Shown here: positions 35,132 through 44,376 of the stretch, piece after piece | Layout: every line of letters starts with the position of its first letter | Position numbering within the stretch: the first letter of the stretch is position 1 | From: Pseudomonas sp. NFACC02 | GTDB lineage: Bacteria; Pseudomonadota; Gammaproteobacteria; Pseudomonadales; Pseudomonadaceae | Assembly (NCBI RefSeq): GCF_900110765.1 | Contig: NZ_FOEO01000020.1 | Location: 1-64,000, forward strand | DNA: 64,000 bases | Direction: 5' to 3' | Translations under genes and position numbers: made by a program | The notes under the pieces: model-generated | Told to the model about the DNA's origin: nothing | Databases searched by the model: none | The model's input: only the letters and a program-made list of their open reading frames with translations

Positions 35132-35414
35132 AAGCCTCAACTCGGGCCTTCAATTTCTGCCCTGGGCGAAAGGTGACCACACGGCGAGCCGTAATCGGAA
35201 TTTCTTCCCCTGTCTTGGGATTTCGACCCGGTCGCTGGCGTTTATCTCGCAAGTCAAAATTGCCGAATCCGGACAATTTGACCTGCTCGTTATCCTCCAG
35301 AGCGTGCCTGATTTCCTCAAAGAACAGCTCAACCAGTTCCTTGGCTTCTCGTTTATTCAGGCCTAGCTCTTCGTACAGACGTTCGGCCATCTCAGCTTTC
35401 GTCAGAGCCCCCAT
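35112..35414 (-). CDS. ihfA: Integration host factor alpha subunit
   Basis: 100 residues, the normal length. The HU/IHF fold shows MGALTKAEMAERLYEELGLN, the beta-arm GRNPKTGEEIPITARRVVTF and the terminal KLKARVEAY. IHF bends DNA at specific sites for transcription, recombination and replication. It directly follows pheT (3 bases) as in E. coli and other gamma-proteobacteria. Confidence 0.97.
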   Translation of the reverse strand: MGALTKAEMAERLYEELGLNKREAKELVELFFEEIRHALEDNEQVKLSGFGNFDLRDKRQRPGRNPKTGEEIPITARRVVTFRPGQKLKARVEAYAGTKS

Positions 35415-35417
35415 ACG

Positions 35418-37799
35418 CTACTTCCTTAACGTGGCGTTTAACCTTTCCTCAAGCGAGGTGAGAATTTGCTGCGTCGAAGCGTTTACCTCATCGTCAGTAA
35501 GAGTGCGCGATGGATGTTGCCAGGTCAAGCCAACTGCAAGGCTTTTTCTATGCGGATCAATACCTTTACCCTGATAAACATCAAATAGCCTGAGGTCCGT
35601 CAGCCATTCCCCTGCATTTTCACGGATAACGTCCATCACAGCCGTGGCCGCAACCTCACGATCCGCCAGCAACGCCAGGTCTCGACGGACCTCCGGGAAG
35701 CGCGACAGCTCGTGGAATTTCGGCAGACGCCCCTGGGCAACCTCAGCCAGCACCAGCTCGAATACGAACACTGGACGGTCAAGGCCCAGCGTCTTGATCA
35801 GCTCAGGGTGCAAGGCACCGAGGTAGCCCACTTCACGGCCTTTTCGCTCAATGCGCGCCGTTTGACCCGGATGAAGCGCCGGGTGTTTGCCCGGTACAAA
35901 ACGGAAATCGTCCAGTGCGCCCGCAAAACCAAGCACGGCCTCCACGTCAGCCTTGACGTCGAAGAAGTCCACTGCATCGCGCCCTTGTGCCCACCCTTCC
36001 GGCAAACGGCTGCCGCAGATCACACCTGCCAGCATAGGCTCTTGTTTCAAACCTTCCAGTTGACCCACGAAACGCAGGCCACTCTCAAACAGGCGTACGC
36101 GATCCTGTTGACGATTAAGGTTGTGCTGAAGCGCTTTGACCAGGCCGGGCCACAGCGACGAACGCATGGCCGCCATATCGGCGGAAATCGGGTTGGCCAA
36201 CAGGAGCGGCTCGACACCTGGATTGAACAGTTCGAACCATTTCTGATCGATGAAGCTGTAGGTAATTGCTTCCTGATATCCCCGCGCGACCAGCAGACGA
36301 CGCAGCGCGGGTAGATCCCCTCGCGCCTCGGCCCGGGCCTGCGGCGCCAGGCGTGCCTGCGGATAACGAACCGGCAGGCGGTTGTAACCGTACAAGCGCG
36401 CCAGCTCCTCGATCAGGTCGACTTCAAGCGTAATGTCGAAACGGTGACTTGGCACGTCGACGCGCCATTGACCGGCGGTATCAGCCGCAACCTTGAGCCC
36501 CAATCCAGTGAGCAAGCGCTCGACCTCGGTCGCCTCCATCTTCATGCCCAGCATCTGTTCGATGCGGTCGGCGCGCAGGATCACCGGCGCGATCGAGGGC
36601 AGGTGTTGCTCGCTGACGGTTTCGATGACCGGACCGGCTTCACCGCCCGTAATCTCCAGAAGCAAGCCCGTGGCCCGCTCCATCGCTTCACGCGCGAGCT
36701 GCCAGTCAACGCCGCGCTCATAGCGGTGTGAGGCGTCGGTGTGCAGGCCATACGAGCGCGCTTTGCCGGCGACTGCGATCTGATCGAAGAATGCGCTCTC
36801 CAGAAAGATGTCACGCGTGGTCGTGGTGTTCACGCCACTGTGTTCACCGCCCATCACTCCAGCGATAGCCAGCGCACGCTGGTGGTCGGCGATGACCAGG
36901 GTATCGGCGCGCAGGCTGACTTCCTGGCCGTCCAGCAGAACAAGCTTCTCGCCCTCTTCCGCCATTCGCACACGGATGCCGCCGTTGATTTCAGCGAGGT
37001 CGAACGCGTGCAGTGGCTGGCCCAGCTCGAGCATGACGTAGTTGGTGACGTCGACGGCGGCATCGATGCTGCGCACGTCGGAACGGCGCAAGCGCTCAAC
37101 CATCCAGAGCGGCGTCGGACGGGACAAGTCAACGTTACGAATGACACGCCCCAGGTAACGCGGGCACGCAGCCGGGGCCAACACGTCGACCGGGCGCACT
37201 TCATCGTGGACCGCTGGGACGACGGCAACCTGTGGACGCGTGACGGCCGCGTCATACAGCGCGCCCACTTCACGGGCCAGACCTGCGACGGACAGGCAGT
37301 CGCCGCGGTTCGGCGTCAGGTCGACCTCGATGCTGGCGTCGTCCAGTTCCAGGTAAGCACGGAAATCCCTGCCCACCGGCGCGTCGGCCGGCAACTCCAT
37401 CAAACCGTCGTTGCCCTCGCCCACTTGCAGCTCGGCCTGCGAACAGAGCATGCCATTGGACTCGACGCCACGCAGCTTCGCTTTCTTGATCTTGAAGTCG
37501 CCGGGTAGTTCGGCGCCGATCATGGCAAACGGGATCTTCAGGCCCGGGCGCACATTGGGCGCACCGCAGACAACCTGAAACGTTTCCGAACCATTATTGA
37601 CCTGACAAACGCGCAGCTTGTCAGCGTCTGGATGCTGCTCGGTGCTCATGACCTCACCGACCACAACACCACTGAAAACGCCGGCCGCCGGGGTCACGCT
37701 ATCGACCTCCAGCCCAGCCATCGACAGACGCGCTACCAGCTCGTCACGGGAGACCTGCGGGCTTACCCAGCCACGCAACCACTGTTCACTGAATTTCAT
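35418..37799 (-). CDS. pheT: Phenylalanine-tRNA ligase beta subunit
   Basis: 793 residues, complete. The N-terminus (MKFSEQWLRGWVSP) continues into a tRNA-binding EMAP-like domain (VVGEVMSTEQHPDADKLRVCQV, about 45-70), the B3/B4 editing region, B5 and the C-terminal anticodon-binding ferredoxin-like domain (HELSRFPEVRRDLALLAD). It pairs with PheS as an alpha2-beta2 enzyme. Start follows CAGGAG. Confidence 0.98.
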   Translation of the reverse strand: MKFSEQWLRGWVSPQVSRDELVARLSMAGLEVDSVTPAAGVFSGVVVGEVMSTEQHPDADKLRVCQVNNGSETFQVVCGAPNVRPGLKIPFAMIGAELPGDFKIKKAKLRGVESNGMLCSQAELQVGEGNDGLMELPADAPVGRDFRAYLELDDASIEVDLTPNRGDCLSVAGLAREVGALYDAAVTRPQVAVVPAVHDEVRPVDVLAPAACPRYLGRVIRNVDLSRPTPLWMVERLRRSDVRSIDAAVDVTNYVMLELGQPLHAFDLAEINGGIRVRMAEEGEKLVLLDGQEVSLRADTLVIADHQRALAIAGVMGGEHSGVNTTTTRDIFLESAFFDQIAVAGKARSYGLHTDASHRYERGVDWQLAREAMERATGLLLEITGGEAGPVIETVSEQHLPSIAPVILRADRIEQMLGMKMEATEVERLLTGLGLKVAADTAGQWRVDVPSHRFDITLEVDLIEELARLYGYNRLPVRYPQARLAPQARAEARGDLPALRRLLVARGYQEAITYSFIDQKWFELFNPGVEPLLLANPISADMAAMRSSLWPGLVKALQHNLNRQQDRVRLFESGLRFVGQLEGLKQEPMLAGVICGSRLPEGWAQGRDAVDFFDVKADVEAVLGFAGALDDFRFVPGKHPALHPGQTARIERKGREVGYLGALHPELIKTLGLDRPVFVFELVLAEVAQGRLPKFHELSRFPEVRRDLALLADREVAATAVMDVIRENAGEWLTDLRLFDVYQGKGIDPHRKSLAVGLTWQHPSRTLTDDEVNASTQQILTSLEERLNATLRK

Positions 37800-37883
37800 C
37801 CTGCTCTCCTGATAGGTTCGTTACGGATCTGCGACCTGACCGCCGCACGAACGCCACCCCTGAGGTAGCGTCGCGCGGGGTTC

Positions 37884-38900
37884 CTAGCGAAATTGCGCGA
37901 GGAACCGCAAGTCGTTGTCGAAGAACAGGCGCAAGTCATTGACGCCGTAACGCAGCATGGCGAGACGCTCCGCGCCCATGCCGAAAGCAAAGCCCTGGAA
38001 CTCTTCCGGATCGATACCGGACATACGCAGCACGTTCGGATGAACCATGCCGCAGCCCATGACTTCCAGCCATCCGGTCTGCTTGCAGACGCGGCAGCCT
38101 TTACCGCTGCACATCACGCACTCCATATCGACTTCGGCGGACGGCTCGGTAAACGGGAAATACGAGGGGCGGAAACGCACTGCCAGTTCTTTTTCAAAGA
38201 ACACGCGCAGAAACTCCTCGATGGTTCCTTTCAGGTCGGCGAAGTTAATGTCGCGGTCGACCAGCAGGCCTTCGACCTGATGGAACATCGGAGAGTGAGT
38301 GATATCGGAGTCGCTGCGGTACACACGGCCTGGACAGACGATGCGGATCGGCGGCGTGTTCGATTCCATGGTGCGGACCTGTACCGGCGAGGTGTGGGTG
38401 CGCAGCAACATGTTGGCGTTGAAATAGAAGGTGTCATGCATCGACCGGGCCGGGTGATGGCCTGGGATGTTGAGCGCTTCGAAGTTGTGGTAATCGTCTT
38501 CCACCTCAGGGCCTTCGGCGATGCCGTAGCCAATGTGGGTGAAGAATTGTTCGATACGTTCCAGAGTCCGGGTGACAGGGTGCAGACCGCCAGTGGTCTG
38601 TCCACGGCCAGGCAGGGTTACGTCAATCGATTCGGCGGCGAGTCTGGCGGCAAGATCCGCTTCCTCGAACGACGCCTTACGCGCATTGAGAACCTCTGTG
38701 ACGCGTTCCTTGGCAACGTTGATCAGCGCGCCGACCTGCGGACGCTCTTCCGCCGGCAAATTTCCCAGGGTCTTCATCACCTGAGTCAATTCACCCTTCT
38801 TGCCGAGGTAGTGAACCCGGATTTGCTCCAGGGCATTGATATCTTCGGCGCCTTGCACAGCCTCAAGTGCTTGAGAGACCAGCGCGTCCAGGTTTTCCAT
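37884..38900 (-). CDS. pheS: Phenylalanine-tRNA ligase alpha subunit
   Basis: 338 residues. N-terminal coiled coil (about 1-90), then the class II catalytic core with HPVTRTLERIEQFF, motif 2 RIVCPGRVYRSDSDITHSPM, and the C-terminal GFAFGMGAERLAMLRYGV. It charges tRNA-Phe together with PheT, 84 bases downstream. A hairpin lies just before its start (see 38921-38953). Confidence 0.98.
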   Translation of the reverse strand: MENLDALVSQALEAVQGAEDINALEQIRVHYLGKKGELTQVMKTLGNLPAEERPQVGALINVAKERVTEVLNARKASFEEADLAARLAAESIDVTLPGRGQTTGGLHPVTRTLERIEQFFTHIGYGIAEGPEVEDDYHNFEALNIPGHHPARSMHDTFYFNANMLLRTHTSPVQVRTMESNTPPIRIVCPGRVYRSDSDITHSPMFHQVEGLLVDRDINFADLKGTIEEFLRVFFEKELAVRFRPSYFPFTEPSAEVDMECVMCSGKGCRVCKQTGWLEVMGCGMVHPNVLRMSGIDPEEFQGFAFGMGAERLAMLRYGVNDLRLFFDNDLRFLAQFR

Positions 38901-38920
38901 GTACAGACTCCAGATACGAA

Positions 38921-38953
38921 ATAGGGGAAGAGCTTACAAGGCTCTTCCCCTAT
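38921..38953 (-). terminator. Hairpin before pheS, possible attenuator
   Basis: Perfect 13-bp stem ATAGGGGAAGAGC/GCTCTTCCCCTAT with a 7-base loop, followed by TTTCG, 20 bases upstream of the pheS ATG and 52 past rplT. E. coli pheST is attenuated by a Phe-rich leader peptide, but no such peptide is visible here. The T run is short, so partial termination or RNA processing are both possible. Confidence 0.6.
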
Positions 38954-39005
38954 CTATGACGTTTAACACCGAACCTCGAAACGAGGCCCGGTGATTGCCG
39001 GGGAC

Positions 39006-39362
39006 TTAGGCCAGAGTGGCTTTAGCTTTCTCGACAATCGCAGCAAACGCCGCTTTTTCGTTCACTGCCAGATCAGCCAGAACCTTACGGTCGATTTCGA
39101 TCGACGCTTTTTTCAGGCCAGCGATGAAACGGCTGTAGGACAGACCGTTGATACGCGCACCAGCGTTGATACGAGCGATCCACAGAGCGCGGAACTGACG
39201 TTTTTTCTGACGACGGTCACGGTAGGCGTATTGGCCTGCCTTGATTACCGCTTGCTTGGCAACACGGAATACGCGTGAACGCGCGCCGTAGTAGCCTTTA
39301 GCAAGTTTCAGAATTTTTTTGTGTCGCTTACGGGCAATGACGCCACGCTTTACACGAGCCAT
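39006..39362 (-). CDS. rplT: Ribosomal protein L20
   Basis: 118 residues, highly basic, with the L20 start ARVKRGVIARKRHKKILKLA and RRQKKRQFRALWIARINA. Structural role in 50S assembly; in E. coli it represses its own operon by binding the rpmI leader. It lies 28 bases after rpmI in the infC operon. Confidence 0.98.
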   Translation of the reverse strand: MARVKRGVIARKRHKKILKLAKGYYGARSRVFRVAKQAVIKAGQYAYRDRRQKKRQFRALWIARINAGARINGLSYSRFIAGLKKASIEIDRKVLADLAVNEKAAFAAIVEKAKATLA

Positions 39363-39390
39363 GAGTTACTTCCTCTATTCTTGATCAAAA

Positions 39391-39585
39391 TTAACGAAGG
39401 CGCAGCATGCGCTCGACTTTTGCCACGTCAGACGGATGCAGCAGGCTGCTTCCGCGCAGTTGACGCTTACGCTTGGTCGACATTTTGGTCAGGATGTGGC
39501 TCTTGAAAGCGTGCTTGTGCTTGATGCCATTCGCGGTTTTCAGAAACCGCTTAGCTGCACCACTTTTAGTCTTCATCTTTGGCAT
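39391..39585 (-). CDS. rpmI: Ribosomal protein L35
   Basis: 64 residues: MPKMKTKSGAAKRFLKTANG and a basic middle HKHAFKSHILTKMSTKRKRQ, the L35 signature. Located between infC (60 bases upstream) and rplT, the conserved order. Confidence 0.98.
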   Translation of the reverse strand: MPKMKTKSGAAKRFLKTANGIKHKHAFKSHILTKMSTKRKRQLRGSSLLHPSDVAKVERMLRLR

Positions 39586-39645
39586 GTTCGGATACTCCGC
39601 ATTCAGTTGATAAACATAACCGCAAGGCCTGCCGTGCCCTGGTGG

Positions 39646-40191
39646 TTATTTCTTCTTTTTCGGGGCGATGACCATGATCAGCTGGCGTCCTTCCATCTTA
39701 GGATGCTGTTCGACGGCGCCGTATTCGAGCAGGTCTTGTTCAACCCGCTTCAACAGCTCCATACCCAGCTCCTGGTGGGCCATCTCACGACCGCGGAATC
39801 TTAGCGATACCTTGGCCCTGTCCCCGTCACTCAGGAAACGTACCAGGTTGCGTAGTTTTACCTGGTAATCCCCTTCCTCCGTCCCTGGACGAAACTTGAT
39901 TTCTTTAACCTGAATCTGCTTCTGGTTCTTCTTCGCCGCAGCAATCTGCTTCTTCTTCTCGAAGATCGATTTGCCGTAGTCCATCACACGACAGACAGGC
40001 GGTACTGCGTCGGCAGAAATTTCTACCAGATCGAGCTTGGCTTCTTCAGCTATACGAAGCGCTTCATCAATCGAGACGATGCCAATCTGCTCGCCGTCAG
40101 CGCCAATTAACCGAACCTCGCGTGCCGAGATATTCTCGTTGATCGGGGCCTTCGGTGCAGCTCGTTTATCTTGTCTCATTTCACGCTTAAT
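39646..40191 (-). CDS. infC: Translation initiation factor IF-3, ATT start likely
   Basis: About 181 residues. The N-domain INENISAREVRLIGADGEQIG and C-domain KEIKFRPGTEEGDYQVK are typical IF-3. The first ATG is at 40179, but it has no ribosome site. GGAG at 40203-40200 is correctly spaced for ATT codons at 40194 or 40191 (ATT-ATT-ATT-AAG-CGT-GAA-ATG). The rare ATT start is the known autoregulatory device of E. coli infC: IF-3 rejects its own start when abundant. The thrS stop TAA overlaps the first ATT. Confidence 0.95.
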   Translation of the reverse strand: MKREMRQDKRAAPKAPINENISAREVRLIGADGEQIGIVSIDEALRIAEEAKLDLVEISADAVPPVCRVMDYGKSIFEKKKQIAAAKKNQKQIQVKEIKFRPGTEEGDYQVKLRNLVRFLSDGDRAKVSLRFRGREMAHQELGMELLKRVEQDLLEYGAVEQHPKMEGRQLIMVIAPKKKK

Positions 40192-40196
40192 AATAA

Positions 40197-42119
40197 TTAC
40201 TCCGAATCTTGGCGACCACGCCGGGAAACCGCTTGTGCAAGGAACGCCGAGAATTGAGCGACCGGCATTGAGCCGAGGTCTGCGCCTTCACGGGTACGCA
40301 CAGCGACAGTTTGCGTTTCAACCTCCCGATCCCCGATAACGAGGAGATAGGGAACCTTGAGCAAAGTATGCTCGCGGATTTTAAAGCCGATCTTTTCATT
40401 TCTCAAGTCGGACTTGGCACGAAACCCGCTTTCAGCCAGAGTTTTTTCCACTTCAAGGGCAAAATCTGCCTGTTTATCAGTGATATTCATGATCACTGCC
40501 TGAGTGGGAGCCAGCCATGCGGGGAACGCACCTTCGTAGTGCTCGATCAGAATTCCGATGAAACGCTCGAATGAACCGAGAATTGCACGGTGCAACATGA
40601 CCGGATGCTTACGCCCGTTGTCTTCCGAAACGAATTCGGCACCCAAACGGATTGGCAGGTTGAAATCGAGCTGCAATGTACCGCATTGCCACACGCGACC
40701 CAAGCAATCCTTCAGGGAAAATTCAATTTTCGGACCGTAGAACGCGCCCTCGCCCGGCTGCAGGTCGTAGGGCAAGCCCGCGCTGTCCAGCGCCGCGGCC
40801 AGCGCAGCCTCCGCGCGATCCCACAAGTCATCCGAACCCACACGTTTTTCAGGACGGGTCGACAGCTTCATCTCGATGTCTTTAAAGCCGAAGTCGGCAT
40901 AGACATCCATGGTCAGCTTGATGAAGGCAGCGGATTCGGCCTGCATCTGCTCTTCAGTGCAGAAGATGTGGGCGTCATCCTGAGTGAACGCACGCACGCG
41001 CATGATGCCGTGCAACGCACCCGAGGGCTCGTTACGGTGGCAGGCACCGAACTCGGCCAGACGCATCGGCAGCTCGCGGTAGCTCTTCAGACCCTGATTG
41101 AACACCTGCACATGGCAAGGGCAGTTCATCGGCTTGATGGCATAGTCGCGGCTTTCCGACTCGGTGGTGAACATGTTTTCGGCGTAGTTGGCCCAGTGCC
41201 CGGACTTCTCCCACAGCGAGCGATCAACGACTTGTGGCGTCTTGATTTCCAGATAGCCATTTTCACGCTGGGTCTTGCGCATGTATTGCTCAAGCACCTG
41301 ATACAGCGTCCAGCCGTTCGGGTGCCAGAAAACCATGCCCGGCGCTTCTTCCTGAGTATGGAACAGGCCCAGACGCTTGCCGATCTTGCGATGGTCGCGC
41401 TTTTCAGCTTCTTCGATGCGCTGGATGTAAGCAGCCAGCTGCTTCTTGTCAGCCCAGGCGGTGCCGTACACGCGCTGCAGCTGCTCGTTCTTGGCGTCGC
41501 CGCGCCAGTACGCACCAGACAGCTTGGTCAGCTTGAACGACTTGAGAAAACGGGTATTGGGCACGTGCGGACCACGGCACATGTCGACGTATTCTTCGTG
41601 ATAGTAGAGGCCCATCGCCGTTTCGTTCGGCATGTCCTCGACCAGACGCAGCTTGTAGTCTTCGCCACGGGCCTTGAACACTTCGATCACTTCCGCGCGT
41701 GGAGTGACCTTCTTGATGACGTCGTAATCCTTTTCGATCAGTTGCTGCATGCGCTGCTCGATCGCCGCCATGTCGTCTGGCGTGAACGGGCGCTCGTAGG
41801 CGATATCGTAATAGAAGCCGTCATCGATGACCGGACCGATGACCATTTTGGCGGTCGGGTACAGTTGCTTGACCGCATGGCCGACAAGGTGGGCGCAGGA
41901 GTGACGAATGATCTCCAGGCCTTCCTGGTCTTTCGGGGTGATGATTTGCAGACTCGCGTCGGCAGCAATGATGTCACTGGCATCGACCAGTTGACCGTTG
42001 ACCTTGCCGGCAACGGTGGCTTTAGCCAGGCCTGCGCCAATGGAGGCCGCGACCTCGGCGACGGATACCGGGTGATCGAAAGAACGTTGACTGCCGTCGG
42101 GAAGAGTAATAGTTGGCAT
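40197..42119 (-). CDS. thrS: Threonine-tRNA ligase
   Basis: 640 residues, full length. TGS domain (1-61: PTITLPDGSQRSFDHPVSV), editing domain with HSCAHLVGHAVKQLYP and later VDMCRGPHVPNT, class II core with the zinc site in KPMNCPCHVQVF and motif 2 EFGACHRNEPSGALHG, and C-terminal anticodon domain. Start at 42119 (MPTITLPDG) follows AGGAGG; the ATG at 42152 is rejected. First gene of the infC operon. Confidence 0.98.
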   Translation of the reverse strand: MPTITLPDGSQRSFDHPVSVAEVAASIGAGLAKATVAGKVNGQLVDASDIIAADASLQIITPKDQEGLEIIRHSCAHLVGHAVKQLYPTAKMVIGPVIDDGFYYDIAYERPFTPDDMAAIEQRMQQLIEKDYDVIKKVTPRAEVIEVFKARGEDYKLRLVEDMPNETAMGLYYHEEYVDMCRGPHVPNTRFLKSFKLTKLSGAYWRGDAKNEQLQRVYGTAWADKKQLAAYIQRIEEAEKRDHRKIGKRLGLFHTQEEAPGMVFWHPNGWTLYQVLEQYMRKTQRENGYLEIKTPQVVDRSLWEKSGHWANYAENMFTTESESRDYAIKPMNCPCHVQVFNQGLKSYRELPMRLAEFGACHRNEPSGALHGIMRVRAFTQDDAHIFCTEEQMQAESAAFIKLTMDVYADFGFKDIEMKLSTRPEKRVGSDDLWDRAEAALAAALDSAGLPYDLQPGEGAFYGPKIEFSLKDCLGRVWQCGTLQLDFNLPIRLGAEFVSEDNGRKHPVMLHRAILGSFERFIGILIEHYEGAFPAWLAPTQAVIMNITDKQADFALEVEKTLAESGFRAKSDLRNEKIGFKIREHTLLKVPYLLVIGDREVETQTVAVRTREGADLGSMPVAQFSAFLAQAVSRRGRQDSE

Positions 42120-42510
42120 GGCGCCTCCTCTCCTAGTGGTGACCCCTACCAAAGGTCACGTGGGTTGGGATAGAGCCAGTACGCGATTCGGTGGTGTACC
42201 TGCCTCACAGTGGCAGGAGCCCAAGGGCCAACCGGTGACCGAACCAGAGTGACTGGATTTGACGAAATCGACAGGCATCGCTTCACGCAAAACCTGCCCC
42301 GCGAGACGCGAGCGAATCTACAGGACGCGCATCCTAGCACAGCCCGTCTGTCGCGGGTCATACAACCTGGCCTGTCGCGGCCATAAAGTTTTCTTCAAAT
42401 ACCGGAGCGTCTTCGAATACTGAACTGGTGCGAATCCCCGCCGTCAGATAAACCGAGGCCCGTTAAAGGCCTGTGCTTGTGCAGGTCCCACAGACTAAAA
42501 GGAAACAACC
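42120..42510. other. Divergent promoter region of thrS and a secreted protein gene
   Basis: No gene seen in about 390 bases. Short inverted repeats occur (GAGGCCCGTTAAAGGCCTG near 42461) but no known RNA element was recognised. Promoters for both directions are expected here. Confidence 0.5.
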
Positions 42511-42825
42511 ATGAAGCTTCTACGTGTTGCCGCCCTCCTCGCTCCGTTGGCGTTGACTCTCCCGATCAGCGCTCATGCCGCCATGGACGCGAAAACCAAA
42601 ACCACTTACATGAATGAGTGCACCGCCGCCGCCACCCAGAACAATCCGGGAATGGACGCCAAGGCCGTCCAGGCGCACTGCGAATGCGGCGCTCAACAGA
42701 TCAACAAGAATTTCTCGGACAAAGAGATCGCCTCGTTGAATGACAAAACGACGCCTCCCAGTACCGAAATGACCTCACGGCTGCAAAAAGCCGTGGGCGA
42801 GAACTGCCTCAAAGGCAAAAAATAA
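42511..42825 (+). CDS. Secreted small protein of unknown function
   Basis: 104 residues with a clear signal peptide (MKLLRVAALLAPLALTLP, cut near SAHA-A about residue 23). The mature part has four cysteines (NECTAAA, HCECGAQ, ENCLKG) and a lysine-rich C-terminus. The pattern matches a conserved Pseudomonas periplasmic hypothetical; no enzymatic motif is visible. Start follows AAAAGGA. A strong hairpin lies 62 bases after the stop. Confidence 0.7.
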   Translation: MKLLRVAALLAPLALTLPISAHAAMDAKTKTTYMNECTAAATQNNPGMDAKAVQAHCECGAQQINKNFSDKEIASLNDKTTPPSTEMTSRLQKAVGENCLKGKK

Positions 42826-43122
42826 AAAATTTACATTCCGCACTGAGAATGCCGCGGCCTTCACGCATCAACCGATCTTAATAGCGGCTCAAGCCCCCGA
42901 AATACGGGGGCTTGAGCGACACTGATTGCGTCGGCCGACGGTTGAAAAAGGGGGCAAAACTGCCGGGCTATGGCGCATTTCGATGCTTATATTTGCGGTA
43001 CTGGCGCAAAGTTCTTACCGAAAAAGTCCAGCATTCACACAATTCGACTATGATAGCCCCCGTGTGCCCAGTTGGCCTGAGCAGCACAGCACTACTGAAA
43101 ATTATGTTTCTGGAGATACACC
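42826..43122. other. Intergenic region, probable long leader of the cold-shock gene
   Basis: No gene. After the hairpin at 42887-42917 the region is lower in G+C toward the cold-shock gene. Long structured 5' leaders are known for cspA-type mRNAs; whether this one is transcribed from far upstream cannot be told from sequence. Confidence 0.45.
42887..42917. terminator. Hairpin after the secreted protein gene
   Basis: Perfect 13-bp stem GCTCAAGCCCCCG/CGGGGGCTTGAGC with loop AAATA. No T run follows on the plus strand, so it is a terminator only in the loose sense; it may protect the 3' end. Confidence 0.6.
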
Positions 43123-43335
43123 ATGTCTAATCGCCAAACCGGCACCGTAAAATGGTTCAACGATGAAAAAGGCTTCGGCTTTATCACTCCACAGGGTGGC
43201 GGTGACGACCTGTTCGTACACTTCAAGGCTATCGAATCCGACGGTTTCAAAAGCCTGAAAGAAGGCCAGACTGTCTCCTTCGTGGCTGAGAAAGGCCAAA
43301 AGGGCATGCAAGCCGCTCAGGTTCGCCCGGAGTAA
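43123..43335 (+). CDS. Cold-shock protein, CspA family
   Basis: 70 residues. RNA-binding motifs KGFGFITP (RNP1) and DLFVHF (RNP2) are intact in TGTVKWFNDEKGFGFITPQG and GGDDLFVHFKAI. It binds single-stranded RNA/DNA as a chaperone of translation at low temperature or in growth transitions. It has its own terminator right after the stop. Confidence 0.96.
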   Translation: MSNRQTGTVKWFNDEKGFGFITPQGGGDDLFVHFKAIESDGFKSLKEGQTVSFVAEKGQKGMQAAQVRPE

Positions 43336-43347
43336 TCCGAGCGCGCT

Positions 43348-43378
43348 AAAAAAACCCGTCACTGACGGGTTTTTTTTC
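43348..43378 (+). terminator. Intrinsic terminator of the cold-shock gene
   Basis: AAAAACCCGTC-ACT-GACGGGTTTTTTTT; strong stem with eight T. Confidence 0.93.
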
Positions 43379-43394
43379 GCCTCGAAAACGGTGC

Positions 43395-43718
43395 TTAACC
43401 ACAGTTGACGCGATTGACCGTAGCGGCCTGATCGGTATTGAGATTCAGGCGATCAGAGCGGTACTCCAGCGTCACCATGTCATGGGGCCCAAGCACCCTG
43501 GCGGTCTGCGCACCCGATTTCACGCGCGCCTGCTCCAAAAGGGCCGCCGATGCGGGTTTGCCCAGTGCGAATTGCGCGGCGGCAGCATCGCAACGTGAAT
43601 AGCCGGATTCAGTGGCAGTGGCGCCTTCGGCAGCTTTCGACGACTCGGAGGTACTGCTGCACCCCGCTAACAATGCTGCCGACAGAACCAGACCCGATGA
43701 AGCAAGTTTCCAGGGCAT
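43395..43718 (-). CDS. I78-family peptidase inhibitor lipoprotein
   Basis: 107 residues. Lipoprotein signal LASSGLVLSAALLAGC with lipobox LAGC (Cys20). The domain CDAAAAQFALGKPASAALLEQA and GAQTARVLGPHDMVTLEYRSDRLN is the I78 serine-protease inhibitor family, ending in RVNCG. Probably anchored in the periplasm, guarding against elastase-type proteases. Convergent with the cold-shock gene. Confidence 0.88.
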   Translation of the reverse strand: MPWKLASSGLVLSAALLAGCSSTSESSKAAEGATATESGYSRCDAAAAQFALGKPASAALLEQARVKSGAQTARVLGPHDMVTLEYRSDRLNLNTDQAATVNRVNCG

Positions 43719-43904
43719 ACGAACTCCTTACGTTTAACGTGAACCAGAACCTGTGCGACAGCGATCGATCCGCAGGGTTTCGCTGACACCCTGAAAACCG
43801 AGGCCGGGCGCTTGCCGACAGAGGCCGGAGTCTGCCGCAACCGGCCGTGATCAGGACAAACAAATCGTCACAAAACGTTTGGGAAAGTTGTTCGCCCCTG
43901 GGCG

Positions 43905-44213
43905 CTAGTAGATATCCACGTAGTCAACGCGTGGATCCGCCCAGTTGTCCCGCAGCGCATTGTAGATCTGCGTTACCCAGACCGCGTCGCTCGCGGCAAC
44001 AGGACCGACACAACCGGAACCGGCCGCCCATGTCTCAAGGCGAAACAACAGACCGTCGATATCAACGCCACCCACTGCGTCACTGGACAACCATGCTTTG
44101 CCATCACGGTTGACCCGTAACTGATTATGGGTATTGTCGTTTGCGCCTGCGATCATCTGCCGCACAGCATCGAGGGTGAAACTTCGTGAATCGGTAAGAT
44201 CAATAGACACCGG
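43905..44213 (-). CDS. Conserved hypothetical protein
   Basis: 102 residues from GTG at 44213 (AGGG eight bases upstream), giving an N-terminus MSIDLTDSRSFTLDAVRQMI; an ATG at 44258 or 44252 is less likely because the extra residues look like noise. Later blocks are LRVNRDGKAWLSSDAVGG, then LLFRLETWAAGSG and WVTQIYNALRDNW. It looks like a small cytoplasmic protein found as a conserved hypothetical in Pseudomonas; function unknown. Confidence 0.65.
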   Translation of the reverse strand, partial: PVSIDLTDSRSFTLDAVRQMIAGANDNTHNQLRVNRDGKAWLSSDAVGGVDIDGLLFRLETWAAGSGCVGPVAASDAVWVTQIYNALRDNWADPRVDYVDIY

Positions 44214-44376
44214 CGAAGCCCTGAAATGAAAGGCACGGATTCTCGCACGCATTGCCATTCATGCCTAAGTAGCAGTGCGGATAACCGGACAAGATGGTTT
44301 ACTGCAAGCCCTGCTCGTACGCTCAACCGCGGGTATCGATGCAGGGATTGATCGTTTTCGGGAGGGACGAAACACC

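Noticed and set aside
40590..42173. 527-codon plus-strand frame over thrS
   Set aside because: Antisense shadow of a highly conserved synthetase.
42120..42510. T-box or threonine leader before thrS
   Set aside because: No T-box core; T-boxes are not expected in Pseudomonas.
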